Origin: Bipalium vagum
Lineage: Eukaryota; Platyhelminthes; Tricladida; Geoplanidae
DNA length: 24,967 nucleotides
Assembly: GCA_037834085.1 (NCBI GenBank)
Contig: JBBMKC010197942.1
Location: forward strand, 1-24,967
Direction: 5' to 3'
A program made the translations under genes and the position numbers. Numbering within the stretch: the first letter of the stretch is position 1; each line of letters begins with the position of its first letter. The notes under the pieces are model-generated. The model made no database searches, was not told where the DNA came from, and saw only the letters and a list, made by a program, of their open reading frames with translations. Below are positions 11,501-21,589 of the stretch, piece by piece.

Positions 11501-14500
11501 CACAATTTTTATTGTCCAGTTAATCAATATAATTATTGAGTTTAGAACTTGATCACTGCATTATAGATCTTTAGTAAAATGTGCTTTATAATTAATTAAT
11601 CATGCAAATCTACAGCGAAATGAAAAGTGATGCCGTTATTTTTAATGAAATATCGCATATTTATTTCTTTAATAAACGAATTTTCTCCCCTGATCAATAA
11701 ACAATTTGAGATATCGTTAGTGATTATCAAAACTATAATATAATACCTTATGAATTTTTATTTTTACAGGTTTATGCAGAAATATATAGAAAAATATTCA
11801 AAATATATATAATTCTATGCAAAAATATATATAAATCTACTCAAAATATATTGAAAATTATTCAGAAATATATAGAAAAAAAAATTGATTTTTTCTATTT
11901 AAATTTGATTACATTTTAGTCAGCCAAGAATATCAGCTGCACGGTTGCTATTAAAATGTCAGGTTTCATTGTTTTGTCACCTGTTTTTTATTAAATCAAA
12001 TTTACAGGCATTTTATGCTTCGAAATCACAGACGGATCTTTCAATGAACTTTATTAGTGACAAGCTATGCAATCATTTCGATCGAAATTTTGGGGATGTA
12101 TTGGTGATGGACAATTGCAGGTTCCATCACCGCAAAGATGTTATTAAGTTGCTGACAGAACGAGGTATTGCTTACTGATTTCTGCCACCATACTCGCCTC
12201 AGCTACAATTCGCAAATACTGTATCATTCTTTAAAAGAACTATTATAGATCAGGACAATTGATTACTCAAGTACTCATCCATAACGATATAGATTTAAGT
12301 GATTATTTTCGCAACATAAGGCGGTTTATAGAAAAACCTTGGTGAGACAATAATCTATTTAGTTTAAATTTCCATTATATATTTCTGAAAATTTTCCTAT
12401 ATATTTCTGAATATTTTTCTATATATTTTGAATATTTTTCTATATATTTTGAATAATTTTCGATATATTTTGAATAATTTTCGATATATTTTGAATATTT
12501 TTCTATATATTTCTGCATAACCCTGTAAAAGCATAATTTTAATTATACATTACAAAATAATATAAAATTTATAATAATTAAAATATTTCAATAATTATTA
12601 TAGTTATTTAAATAAAATTAATAAATCTTTAATTTTAAATATTAATTAATCTTTAGTAAAAAAGAATTTTAATCAAATCAATAAATTTATAATTATATTT
12701 TAAAAGTAAAATAAATCTTAAAAGGTAAACGTAAAACTCGTGATAATTAAATTAGTTTGAATTTTTGCAAATAAATTAAACTTTAAATCTCTTGATATTA
12801 ATAGCAAAGAATCTCATATAATAGTGATCTTTTTAATTTTTCTTATTTATGATGTCCTCGTTGCTTAATAATGTATAATCGATATATAATATCATGAATT
12901 GATTTGATCTCATTTTTTTGCTTAAATTATTTAATTGAATTAATAGTATTTTGATAATTTTAATTCAATGTTAAATGTTTTGATATAATGATCTTATATT
13001 TGCATAGGCTTTGTGTATAGTTTAATTTAATTGTTATCAAACTTATGAATTGATTATTTAAATCAGCTTTGTTCCAAAAAATATGACATTCAGAAATCTT
13101 AGGTTGTTGTTATAGAAGATGTGGTAATTAAATCAATCATTAAATAATAATAATAATTTTTTTATTTATTATTGATTTATTCGAAAAGATAGTTTATTTA
13201 AATTATAAGAAACCAAATAGTGTTTTTCTCAAAAAATTACCAATGGATGGGAAAGATTTTGAAACTATCCGAATCAGTTTTCATCTGTTGACTGTACAAT
13301 TTCAAAAGCAATTATCAAAATACATTAAAAGTAAATAGTTTAAACTCACATTAGACTACCCGTGACAAAGTCGTGACCTGAATTTAAGTGGATGATTATA
13401 AATGAAAATTATATTTTAGCCAATAAAAAATATCGTTTTACTGTAGAAATTGGTTTGACATTTGATTTGAAAATAAAAATATTTTTCTCTAAAATATTTG
13501 ATTATTGTGCCTGGCAAATTTTATTTAATTAAATTCCATTTTTCCATGGGATTTTTAGTTTTTTTATTATTTCATCTAATACATGTCTGGTCTGATTACA
13601 TTATTTTTTTTACGCAGAGTTCAGGTATGTAAAGTTGACACTATTGTAGAAAAAGTACATTGGGATATATTTTTTTGGCCTCTCTTGATTTGTCTGACCA
13701 ATTCTACTTTGATTAATGCCTTTTTATTATATTTTACATTTGTGATATTTTTAAGATCTTAGGATTCAATTTGAAAAAGATTTGCGATAATATTTAATAT
13801 GAATAAACTTTAAATCAATTAATAAATAATTTCTGAAATTTTATTTTATTTTTTGTATTATTTTAAATCTTATCAATTTTTGAATTATCAATTGAATATT
13901 ACTTCGCAATTCTTATTGTGGTCTCATTTGACATTACAGATGTTTCAATATCATTCAAGAATTTCTCATTTCAATTTGAGATTTTATCTTCAATAAAAGA
14001 ATAAAATCAAAACTTGTAATCCATAAAAATTTAATTTACTCATCAAAAACAAAGGATACAAGTAACCGATAATAATTAACTGTCTCGCACTTGTAAGTTA
14101 TAGAAATCATCGATATGTTCTTACAGTATTTTTCCACGGTCGGAATAAATTCTATATCGGATTGAAGGATAGACTGTAAGGTGGTAGGAATACCAATTCA
14201 TATCATTTTATTTCTAAAATGTCTCTAATTTGATTAGATTTGTGGAACTTACATTGGTCATAATTAGAACACAAATAATAAATTCTTGTCTGTCAAGCAT
14301 TACTCTAAAAAGCATTACTATAAAACTCTAAGCTTAAGAGTTTGAATCGAAATTTGTGAGAAAAGTAATGACCAATTATAATAAAATGGCTTGAGAAGTC
14401 AAAATCTATTTAATACATGATTAATGCAGATGGATATGGAGTTTTCTAGATATAACTCACAATTTTCATTTATTTCAGTTACTGGAACACATTTAAAAAG

Positions 14501-16951
14501 AACACCATTGCAATTTAAGATATTAAACTGTCAATTATTTAATTATCTCCTGGAAGCCCGAATAACTTTGAGTGAAAAATCCATTTCTTGGTATATATTG
14601 TAGAAGGGACAATAAATTGAGGGGAATGTTATGATTAATAATGAAAATGACGTATAATTTTTTAATGAATCGAGTTAAGAAATAATATAAATGAAAAATA
14701 GAGTTTTTCTCTTTGTCTTGAGAACTTTATTATGTGAAATAATCTGTTAATTTTATTTAAATAGTTTTTAATATCGTGTTTTAAAATCTCAATTCATCAA
14801 AAATATTAATCGTCTTGGATAAAAATTACATAAACAATTTTCAAACATAGGCCGGGATAATGGTTGTGACCTATAGTATTAACGACACAATTCGTGGATT
14901 AAAAAAAATTAATTCAATATGAATAGTTTTTAAAAACTCATGAAAAATTAAATAGAGATGTTATATCATTCTTATACAGGATGGTGTAAAAAACAAAGAT
15001 TTATAACAATTTATTAATAAATAATTAAAATTTAACTTCTTAACACAATAAATACAAATTACATGTAATATAGATTTTAATTGAAATGAATTTCAAAAAT
15101 TGATTTAAATTATTATTCTCATTGATGTAATATTAAAATTATTTTATCAATAAATTATTTATTTTTGAATAATTCATACATATATTGTACTCTATTTTTA
15201 CAATATTGGTTTGAACGTTGTGTATCATTTTATGTGAAAATAAAGGTTCCTCTACAAAATAATTAATTCTAAAAATCTTTGTTTCATACTTTTATTAAAG
15301 TCATGAACATTTAGTTATATTCTTAATTAATTTGAACTGATATGCAAGAAGAATAATGTCTATTAAATAAACTAAACTTGTTTTGTTCTTGAAAATATTT
15401 TCAGTCAGGTTATATTCTCTATAAAAAGGGTTTAGTTTATAGTTTTAATTAATTGTGTTTTGGAAGACAAAATTTTTAAGAAATTGATTATTATTAGATC
15501 AAATCAAGATGCAAAGTACAGATATGAATAACTTTTAGAGACTTAGTATATTCATAAAATATTGAAGAACAATCAACTTCTGTGTATGACTATAGAAAAA
15601 GAGGCGTAGTTTTGAGCCATGTGAAAATTTTAGACTTTCATAAAGAAAAATAGCGATAAGACAATTGGGAGAACCTGTTGATAATAGTCGATAGCTTAAC
15701 AAAGAAGTTCACCAGAAACCACATAAAAAACATTTTGAAGCAGGTTGGAAAAAAATTAGTTTAAAAGGCAGAAAAGAAACATAAATAAAAAGCACAAGAA
15801 TATTATATCAAAAGCAAATTAATTAACTACTGAATTTCCCCAAAAATAATCCCCGGGAATATTTTTGCAAAAACAGGCTTTATTTTAATAAACTTTTTTC
15901 CAAAAATAAACCCGGCTTATTTCCGAAAATATCTAATAAAAATTGCTTTCAATAATCTGTATTAAATATATAGTGGTTTAGAGATATGATAAAAATAATC
16001 TATTTAAAAACGTTAATATAGATATTAAAAGTGCACGAATTCGGCTAACGTTTTTATTTAATGTCATCAGAATTCAAGTTTATCATTTCAATAAGCATAT
16101 CAACTGCTTTTTATTCAGAAATATTCCTTTCGTTTGCTGTAATATTATTTCTACGATCATTTGAATTCAATATAGTTTTTAATTTTTCATTTATATATAT
16201 TCATATATTGATTCTGTGTCTCCATTTTTGAAACCCGACATAAAAAATGCTTTTGGTAATAATTTTTTATTTATTTCATCAAAACTTTCTGAAACAAAAC
16301 GTAAAATAGTTGCATATGATAATTTCTATCTGTATCCAGATTTTGTTTAAAATTTTTAAATATTTCAGTTATTTTGCATTAAAATAAAAATGTATTGAAA
16401 TTCTTATTTAATCAATTCAACAATTATAATATATTCTAGAATAATTAATTAATTCTAAATTAGGTAATTTTAAACAAAGATTTTTATGATTCTCCAATTA
16501 TTATTATTTTAAAATTTTGCATCAAAAAATTGAACATTTTTCTCACAAAGCAAAAAATTTTTTAAAAATAAAAAAATTCCAAAATTAAACCAATTTGAAA
16601 ATAAGCATATGGTTCTATTTTCGGGGAAATCTGGTAAGTATTATGAATAATTGATTTAATTTTAAGTAATCAATTCTAATATTAATAAAATATCAGAAAT
16701 GTACATATCCAAGTATTTATCAGGTAGAACTTGATTTGCGCCAAAATGATGATTATTCGAACTCTGATGATGTTATGGAATCGAGGAAGAATAATTCTAT
16801 GCCAGAATTTGAGCAAAAAAATCAGTTAGATATCGGTAAAGTCGATATCAGTGAGAAAATCCAGAGACAATGTATTTTCCAAATTCGGAAAAAGGAGATT
16901 TTTCAAAGAGGGTTGGAAAAGTATAATGCAAAAAGGTTCGCGTTGGTGTAA
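8544..16951 (+). CDS. AMFR: E3 ubiquitin ligase AMFR/gp78, at least four exons
   Basis: Exons 8544-9575, 9962-10168, 10217-10492 and 16724-16951 join at phase 0 (about 580 residues; human 643). In the family, gp78 is an ER-membrane ubiquitin ligase that uses UBE2G2 in ER-associated degradation and sterol-regulated HMG-CoA reductase turnover. The start matches the human N-terminus (SLERIPLPRLSTY for FLERFPWPSLRTY). About seven hydrophobic segments lie between residues 15 and 320, with DKFWNF (114-119), YGILNVQT (128-135) and LHMLLW (291-296) conserved. A RING-H2 finger spans 350-387 (CAIC, PCNHFFHDAC, CPTC). A CUE-like domain lies near 452-495, with VYP where the usual motif is MFP. Exon 4 encodes a Ube2g2-binding region: RQ-x5-RKKEIFQ then KRFAL near 553-579, parallel to human RQRMLVQRKDELLQQARKRF. 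No C-terminal p97-binding (VIM) motif is visible; a fifth exon is possible. Intron 3 is 6.2 kb and holds two transposons. Confidence 0.93.
10169..10216 (+). other. 48-nt intron 2 of AMFR
   Basis: Starts GTATAG and ends CTTTTAG. It separates the exon with the RING finger from the exon with the CUE domain; both borders are phase 0. The in-frame TAG just after the donor means unspliced transcripts would stop directly after the RING exon. Confidence 0.85.
11776..11880. repeat. Left subterminal 21-bp repeat array
   Basis: About five head-to-tail degenerate units of 18-23 bp, each starting CAAAATATAT or CAGAAATATA and most containing GAAAA then ATT. The array begins inside the left inverted repeat and extends inward beyond it. 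Units match those of the right array in inverted orientation. Confidence 0.75.
12374..12516. repeat. Right subterminal 21-bp repeat array
   Basis: About six to seven tandem units; on the minus strand each starts CAAAATATAT(A/C)GAAAA or CAGAAATATA. Two adjacent units are identical over 21 bp, and two others are identical to each other. The clean periodicity contrasts with the looser left array. Confidence 0.8.
12526..15829 (+). other. Remainder of AMFR intron 3, no gene seen
   Basis: About 3.3 kb of AT-rich intronic DNA. I found no AMFR exon, no other coding peptide and no strong structural repeat. Two weak signals are an imperfect inverted pair around AACAAAGATTT (14993-15003) and AAATCTTTGTTT (15273-15284), which could be a short MITE, and a poorly preserved helix-like peptide near 15690-15760 that might be a trace of another transposase. 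Neither is strong enough to call. Confidence 0.5.
15830..16634. mobile_element. Nonautonomous DNA transposon, TTTCCCC(G/A)AAAATA ends
   Basis: An 805-bp segment with terminal inverted repeats, left CTGAATTTCCCCAAAAATAA and right (read inward on the minus strand) CCAGATTTCCCCGAAAATAG, flanked by TA at 15828-15829 and 16635-16636. Ends built on TTTCCCCGAAAATAAG occur in DNA transposons of many animals, and a second copy of the motif (GGCTTATTTCCGAAAAT) lies just inside the left end at 15914-15930. No transposase frame was recognised in the AT-rich interior, so it is nonautonomous or a deletion derivative. The right end lies 89 bp upstream of AMFR exon 4, so intron 3 tolerates insertions very close to its acceptor. 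Confidence 0.65.
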
Positions 16952-17640
16952 TTCATTTTACTACTTTCTGGATGGGTTACATCTGCCACATTTGATAAAA
17001 ATGATTCTGTTCTTTTCGTTTATGATTGTATATTTTTCTAAATTGATCTACGAAAGTTACAAAATTGTTCCATTATTGCTTTGTGCTTGTAAAACCGGCT
17101 TTATTCTTTTTCATTGATATATATTATATCTTGGAAATGTAAGTTACTGATAAAAGTGTTATTACATTTTGGATACTCATAAAAGAACGTGATGTTGTGA
17201 ACAATTGAAAAATTGAATATATAACGTGATTCTTAAAATCAAAAATGTGATAAATTTACCCCTTTATCTATATTTCATTCTGAAATTATTGAGTTTATAA
17301 CTTTAACAATGTGCTTTATAATTTTTAAAAAGAAATCATTGAGTTTTTTCACCACAGAACTTTTAAGACCAGCTCTCAATATAAATAATACACTTGAAAT
17401 GGTTCTAACTTTCAAATTTAACCTTTAATTTTCTTTTAAAAAAAAACAACTGCTTAATTTCATATGAATGATTTCTCAAATTTTTAATGATGGAATAATT
17501 TTTTTGAAGATTTGGAACATTAACGATAATTTTAAGTTAGTCTTTTTTATAATTGTTAATTTTTGAAAAATATATAACCTTTTTTTTCAATAATCTAATA
17601 TAAACCAAGGATATTATAATTGTAAGTTTTTCATTTTCAG

Positions 17641-17706
17641 TGTGAACGGAGGGACATAATTCTTTCTAAAATAATATTTAATACTTTATTATCGGCGAGA
17701 TTTTGA
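17641..17706 (+). CDS. Possible fifth AMFR exon, or start of an LTR-like repeat
   Basis: A strong acceptor (TTTTTCATTTTCAG) ends at 17640 and is followed by 21 codons starting CERRDIILSK and ending LLSARF, then TGA. A donor GTGTAA at 16946 inside AMFR exon 4 is phase 0 and would join to this exon in frame, replacing the terminal Val with a basic C-terminal tail in the place where gp78 normally carries its p97-binding motif. The VIM consensus (R-x5-AA-x2-R) is not present. The same bases (TGTGAACGGAGGGAC) also look like an LTR start, so the call is open. Confidence 0.25.
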   Translation, partial: CERRDIILSKIIFNTLLSARF

Positions 17707-17709
17707 TAT

Positions 17710-18530
17710 ATTACTATTAATATTAATTAAATGCTTTTTAAAAGTGCTCTGGTAATATTATTAATATTAATATTATCACTATCCACAACCGTTAGGGATT
17801 CATTATTATTGTGGAGACTCCCAGGTCCGGTCCAAAATTCAGTTTCAAATTTTTCTCGAAAAAACAACAAATATTAATTTAGTGATCTTAAAAAATTTTA
17901 GTGCTTTTTATGTTTTATATATTTGTGTTTTTGTGTCGTTTAAAAATATAATTTTATTTTTATGTAAAGTCAAAACTCGAAGTTTAATTAATTTTCCTTC
18001 CTATCTGTCTAAAATATAAAATTAAAGTAAAAATAATATAAAAAATTATTATTATAATTAATTAAAAAATTAATGATTTTTATGATTAATTTATAAAATA
18101 TTTGTAAAAATTGTTTAGTAACATAAAGTTACTATAATTAAAAAATACAAAAAAATAAAATAATATAAATACTGAGGTGTTTCAGTATCAAAACACACAA
18201 AATAAAAACGAACAAGAGTTTAAAAGAATCAGTCAGACAAGAAGAAAACCAGATGAATTCCAGAAAGCAGTAACGAAGGACGAAGAAAATTCGGAACAAT
18301 ACTCAGAAAAATATTCGGAACTCCACTCGGGACTCTACGAACAATAATCATACGTCTCAGGGTCCAGCTTCAAGGAGAATAACATTTATTAAATTATTTT
18401 ATTGCGATAAGTTTATTAGATTTGATTACAAATCTAAATAGACTTTTATTATTAATAAATTAAATAAATATAAAATAATTTTTGGTTTCATACTGCTCAC
18501 AGGTGAACTGTTACCCAAATAAAACATTAA
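17710..18530 (+). mobile_element. LTR-like fossil with TATA box and possible primer-binding site
   Basis: The segment has the order of a retroelement LTR: an AT-rich front part with an inverted pair TCCACAA/TTGTGGA (about 17782 and 17811), a TATA box (TATAAATACT, about 18165), a purine-rich leader, AT-rich sequence with AATAAA-like motifs, and then TGGTTTCATACTG (about 18483), which resembles the TGGTG-type primer-binding sites of Ty3/gypsy elements. No coding domains follow, so it would be a solo or truncated copy. No target duplication or paired LTR was found. It is decayed and its left border is uncertain. A degenerate non-coding exon or promoter is the alternative. Confidence 0.35.
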
Positions 18531-20090
18531 TAAAAATTAAAAAACTATAATTCGATTACGAATTATAAGTTATTAATTAAATTAAATAAATACTAAGGTT
18601 TGGACAGCTACTCCAATACCTTAGGATCAAATAATTGTTATTTTTTTCTTCCTTCCCAGTATTCTTTTTTTGTTTCTGGCAGGCGTTATCTTCGAATTTT
18701 AACGTATAGTTATTGAATTTGAGAAAGTGTTGAACATTGATTTGTGGATCAGTGTGACTATTAATGATTTTTTTGTGATTTTGAGTGGATGTTCAATAAA
18801 GTCTAGTAGTGTTAATTTTTGTTATTTACTCGTAGGATTACTGGAAAACTTAATCGCAAAAAAGATAGTGAGTCAAATTAAGCGCGCACATTAATATTAA
18901 AATTAATAATAATCTTACGAGTACTCTTCCTTCCATATGTTTATAAATATTTGAGTTATACTTCTGAGTAATTTCATTAAACAAACTTAATTTTCTGAGT
19001 AAAATATTTTCCTTTTTGTTCTCATTTTCCTTTAAAAACATTAACCTTATGCAAAAATAGAATCATTTTTTAATTTCCTTAACCACCTGATTTCCTTGTT
19101 ACCCTATTAAATCAATATCTCTAATAATTTTAGTGAATTTCAAGTAATTTGTTGTTATTCTTAAAGTTATTTTCCATTTTTCATGTTTCAGTTTTAAATT
19201 CAACTGGGCGTTAAATAAACAATCAATATTAAATGAGTTTAGGTACATCAATACAAGAAAAAGGTTTTTACATTGATTAAACTCAAGTTGGATACTTCAA
19301 AATCTTGTATTGATTTTAAAATGAGCTGGAAAATCAGAAATCATTAAAACAAAATATTTACTCTATAATCGACTGCGGCAAATGATTAGATCAGTGACTG
19401 AATGTATTATTTCATTCTGCTGAACACTAAAATACACAAAGTCCAACAGAATATTTTTGAGATTAAGTATTAATGGACTTGTCTTCAAAGTCTTGATAAA
19501 GAGCATATGTAAATTGAAAATGTTGTAATTATTAAAATTTGATAATATATTAATTAATTTGTCCGATAACAAAAATTAAAAAGCTTCAACGAAAATTAAA
19601 ACAAAATCATTAAATTGCACATTACAAAAAATCATAATTTATTATTTTTTTGTATCAATGAAAATTAAAATATTAACCTAAGAAAGTAATTCTTAATAGT
19701 AAAGAATAACTTTTTTTATTAAATGCTTCATTTTAATATATAAAACAGATAAATAACATCATAAATATATAAATAATGAAAAAATATTGGTAAATGAATT
19801 TTACAGAAGTAATCAAATCTCCTGAGCCAAAGTATATTGATTACTTTTGTAAATGTCACTGGAATCAAGAAACAAAGAAACAAAATCAGATATCAGTCAT
19901 ATAATAAATAAATTTGGACTCAGACAAAGATGGCAAAAAAAATCATTGAGAATTATTTATTTTATCTTTGCTTGAGCGATTTGATGAGTACATAAGCAGA
20001 AATAAAATAAGTTAATTTATTAGTACAATGTAGATCACGTAATATCACGATGTCCGTTGCAGAGAAAATTATAATTTTAACTGAGTCGTG
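18531..20090. other. AT-rich intergenic DNA with two hairpins
   Basis: No recognisable gene. Two inverted repeats stand out. At about 18594-18625, CTAAGGT-TTGGA pairs with TCCAATACCTTAG. At 19800-19816 and 19837-19853, the arms TTTACAGAAGTAATCAA and TTGATTACTTTTGTAAA pair with one mismatch over 17 bp around a 20-nt loop. Short minus-strand frames at 18850-19041 and 19363-19572 are rich in Ile/Leu/Asn/Lys and look like chance frames. Confidence 0.5.
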
Positions 20091-20093
20091 ATA

Positions 20094-21175
20094 TTAACAA
20101 GAAACTCGCCTTGTATATTTATTCGTGATATTAAAAAATATTTGAAAAAAATTTAGCAATGAAAAACCGACAGAAATAAAAAGTAGTTTATCCAGTGGTT
20201 TTAAACCAAAGTATCAAGAATCACTTGTCTTACCTTTGATGTACTTACCAAAATAATACGTTGTACCTGGGTTATCCTTATTAATGGAGTATGTTTTTCT
20301 CCAAAAACATACTAGAACAGATTATCAAGGTAACCAGAACCAATTCATTTTCTTTAAATTCATGTGAGTCTTTTGAGAGAGCACACAGGAAAGACCAATC
20401 TCATTTGCATTGTAAATATCTCCTGGTTTTTAACGTCTAAATGCTTTATTGAAATTGGTATCAGGTTTTTCACCTTGAAATCTTTTATAAAAGACAGAAT
20501 ATCATTTTTCTAGAAATTTAGCCAACCGTTAGTTGTAAAAAATTTATTAATTTCTATATATTTAACATTTTCCAGGTTTTTTGTCCATAAAATTTCGTTA
20601 ATAATAAGTTAATTAGTCAACAAGGCCCCATACAACCATCGATTTAAAACTTCATCTACATATGCAAAATAAATTATACCCTATTGATCTTGGTTGATAT
20701 TTCCTGCATTAATAATTACAATATCCTTTGTTTTTTAAAATGTTACTTACAGTTGAGGGATTAATTTGAAATTTATAAAATTGTATAAAGGTTTCGAGTT
20801 ATGGAACTTGATATTCAATGGTAACTGGTTATAAAGTGATATAACATTAAGAGGGTAACATTTTATTTTTCAATTAAATAAAGCAATTTTTTGATTTTTA
20901 CGTGATATTAAGAGGGTTATGCCGAAATAAGCGTTCTCTGGATAGCTATAGGCACAAAGAAAGTTTATTTATTTGAAAGAAAGATTTATGTTATTTGTGT
21001 AGCGAAAACTAGCATTGGGTAAAGTATATTTAGTAAAAAGTAAATTATGCTAAGATAACAATTAATTTTTCTCTGTTGAAAAATTCTCCACAGGTTATTC
21101 CGGCATAGCCTACGGAATGTGTAATAAATTTCAGCGGAATTTGATCTCAAATTAATGAAAGGCGAGTTTTGTTAA
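20094..21175 (-). mobile_element. Degenerate pogo/Tigger-like (CENP-B-related) DNA transposon
   Basis: On the minus strand from about 20660 to 20230 lie traces of a pogo-type transposase in the right order: a Tc5/CENP-B-type helix-turn-helix (VDEVLNRWLYGALLTN near 20660-20610, then FFTTNGWLNF near 20545-20515) and the first catalytic region (YNANEIGLS near 20415-20390, where active members read Y-N-x-D-E-T/S-G-L). The first catalytic Asp appears as Asn, and stops and frame changes separate the blocks; later catalytic blocks are not readable. The region is bracketed by inverted repeats TTAACAAGAAACTCGCCTT (20094-20112) and AAAGGCGAGTTTTGTTAA (21158-21175), and contains scattered copies of CGTGATATTAA (about 20086, 20123, 20900). 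It is old and inactive. Which repeats are the true ends is uncertain. Confidence 0.6.
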
Positions 21176-21589
21176 TTAATTACTCTTCAATGTTTTCAAA
21201 ACTTGTATTTTTGTTTTTAATTAGTAGGATCCTCTTAGCATCTATTGAACCGAAAAATTCCTTCTAAAATTTATAGTAAAATCAATAAATATATTGTCTT
21301 TACGTGTATAATTTTATAAAGGATTAGGCTTGGATAAAAAAGCAGCCCTAGAGTCAGAAAGCGTCATGTCGATTGAAAAATAAAAATTTATAAAATCGAT
21401 ATTTCGAAATTAATATTTTAAAAACCAAGTCATTTCAAAATCAATTGATAAAAGAGAAAATTTCTCGCCAGGGATTGCTTTAATGAAAATAAACGAAAGG
21501 AGAAAACCAAGGTCAAATCAAGACAAAGACTAATTGAAATTTTTAATATATATTGTGATCATCGTAGAAATGATTAAACTAGAGTCTCT
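21176..21589. other. Downstream flank of the IFRD gene
   Basis: About 400 AT-rich bases holding the 3' untranslated region of the minus-strand IFRD gene. I found no clear AATAAA on the minus strand close to the stop codon and nothing else recognisable. Confidence 0.4.

Larger units (their letters stand above)
11767..12525 (+). mobile_element. Deleted Tc1/IS630-like transposon with 21-bp subterminal repeats
   Basis: A 759-bp element in AMFR intron 3, flanked by a TA on each side (11765-11766, 12526-12527), the target duplication typical of Tc1/mariner/IS630. The outer 42 bp (11767-11808 and 12484-12525) are inverted repeats with one mismatch, beginning CAGG(T/G)TTATGCAGAAATATA. Between the ends, a sense frame at 11945-12178 encodes the C-terminal half of a DDE_3-type transposase (VLVMDNCRFHHRKDV, then LTERGIAY). 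After one in-frame TGA the same frame continues as FLPPYSPQLQFA, the block that normally precedes the last catalytic Glu; here NPxE is replaced by QFAN. The N-terminal domain and first catalytic Asp are missing. It is a broken, probably nonautonomous copy. The near-identical ends suggest it is younger than the mariner fossil. Confidence 0.88.

Noticed and set aside
14993-15284. Possible short MITE with AACAAAGATTT inverted ends
   Set aside because: The pairing covers only about 11 bp, the outer ends do not match and no target duplication was found.
15600-15800. Possible Tc1-like helix-turn-helix peptide trace (FTRNHIKNILKQVGKK)
   Set aside because: Too short and lacking neighbouring catalytic blocks; the resemblance is generic.
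16851-17117. 88-codon frame overlapping AMFR exon 4
   Set aside because: Different frame from the exon that matches the gp78 Ube2g2-binding region; its 3' part is intronic or untranslated AT-rich sequence.
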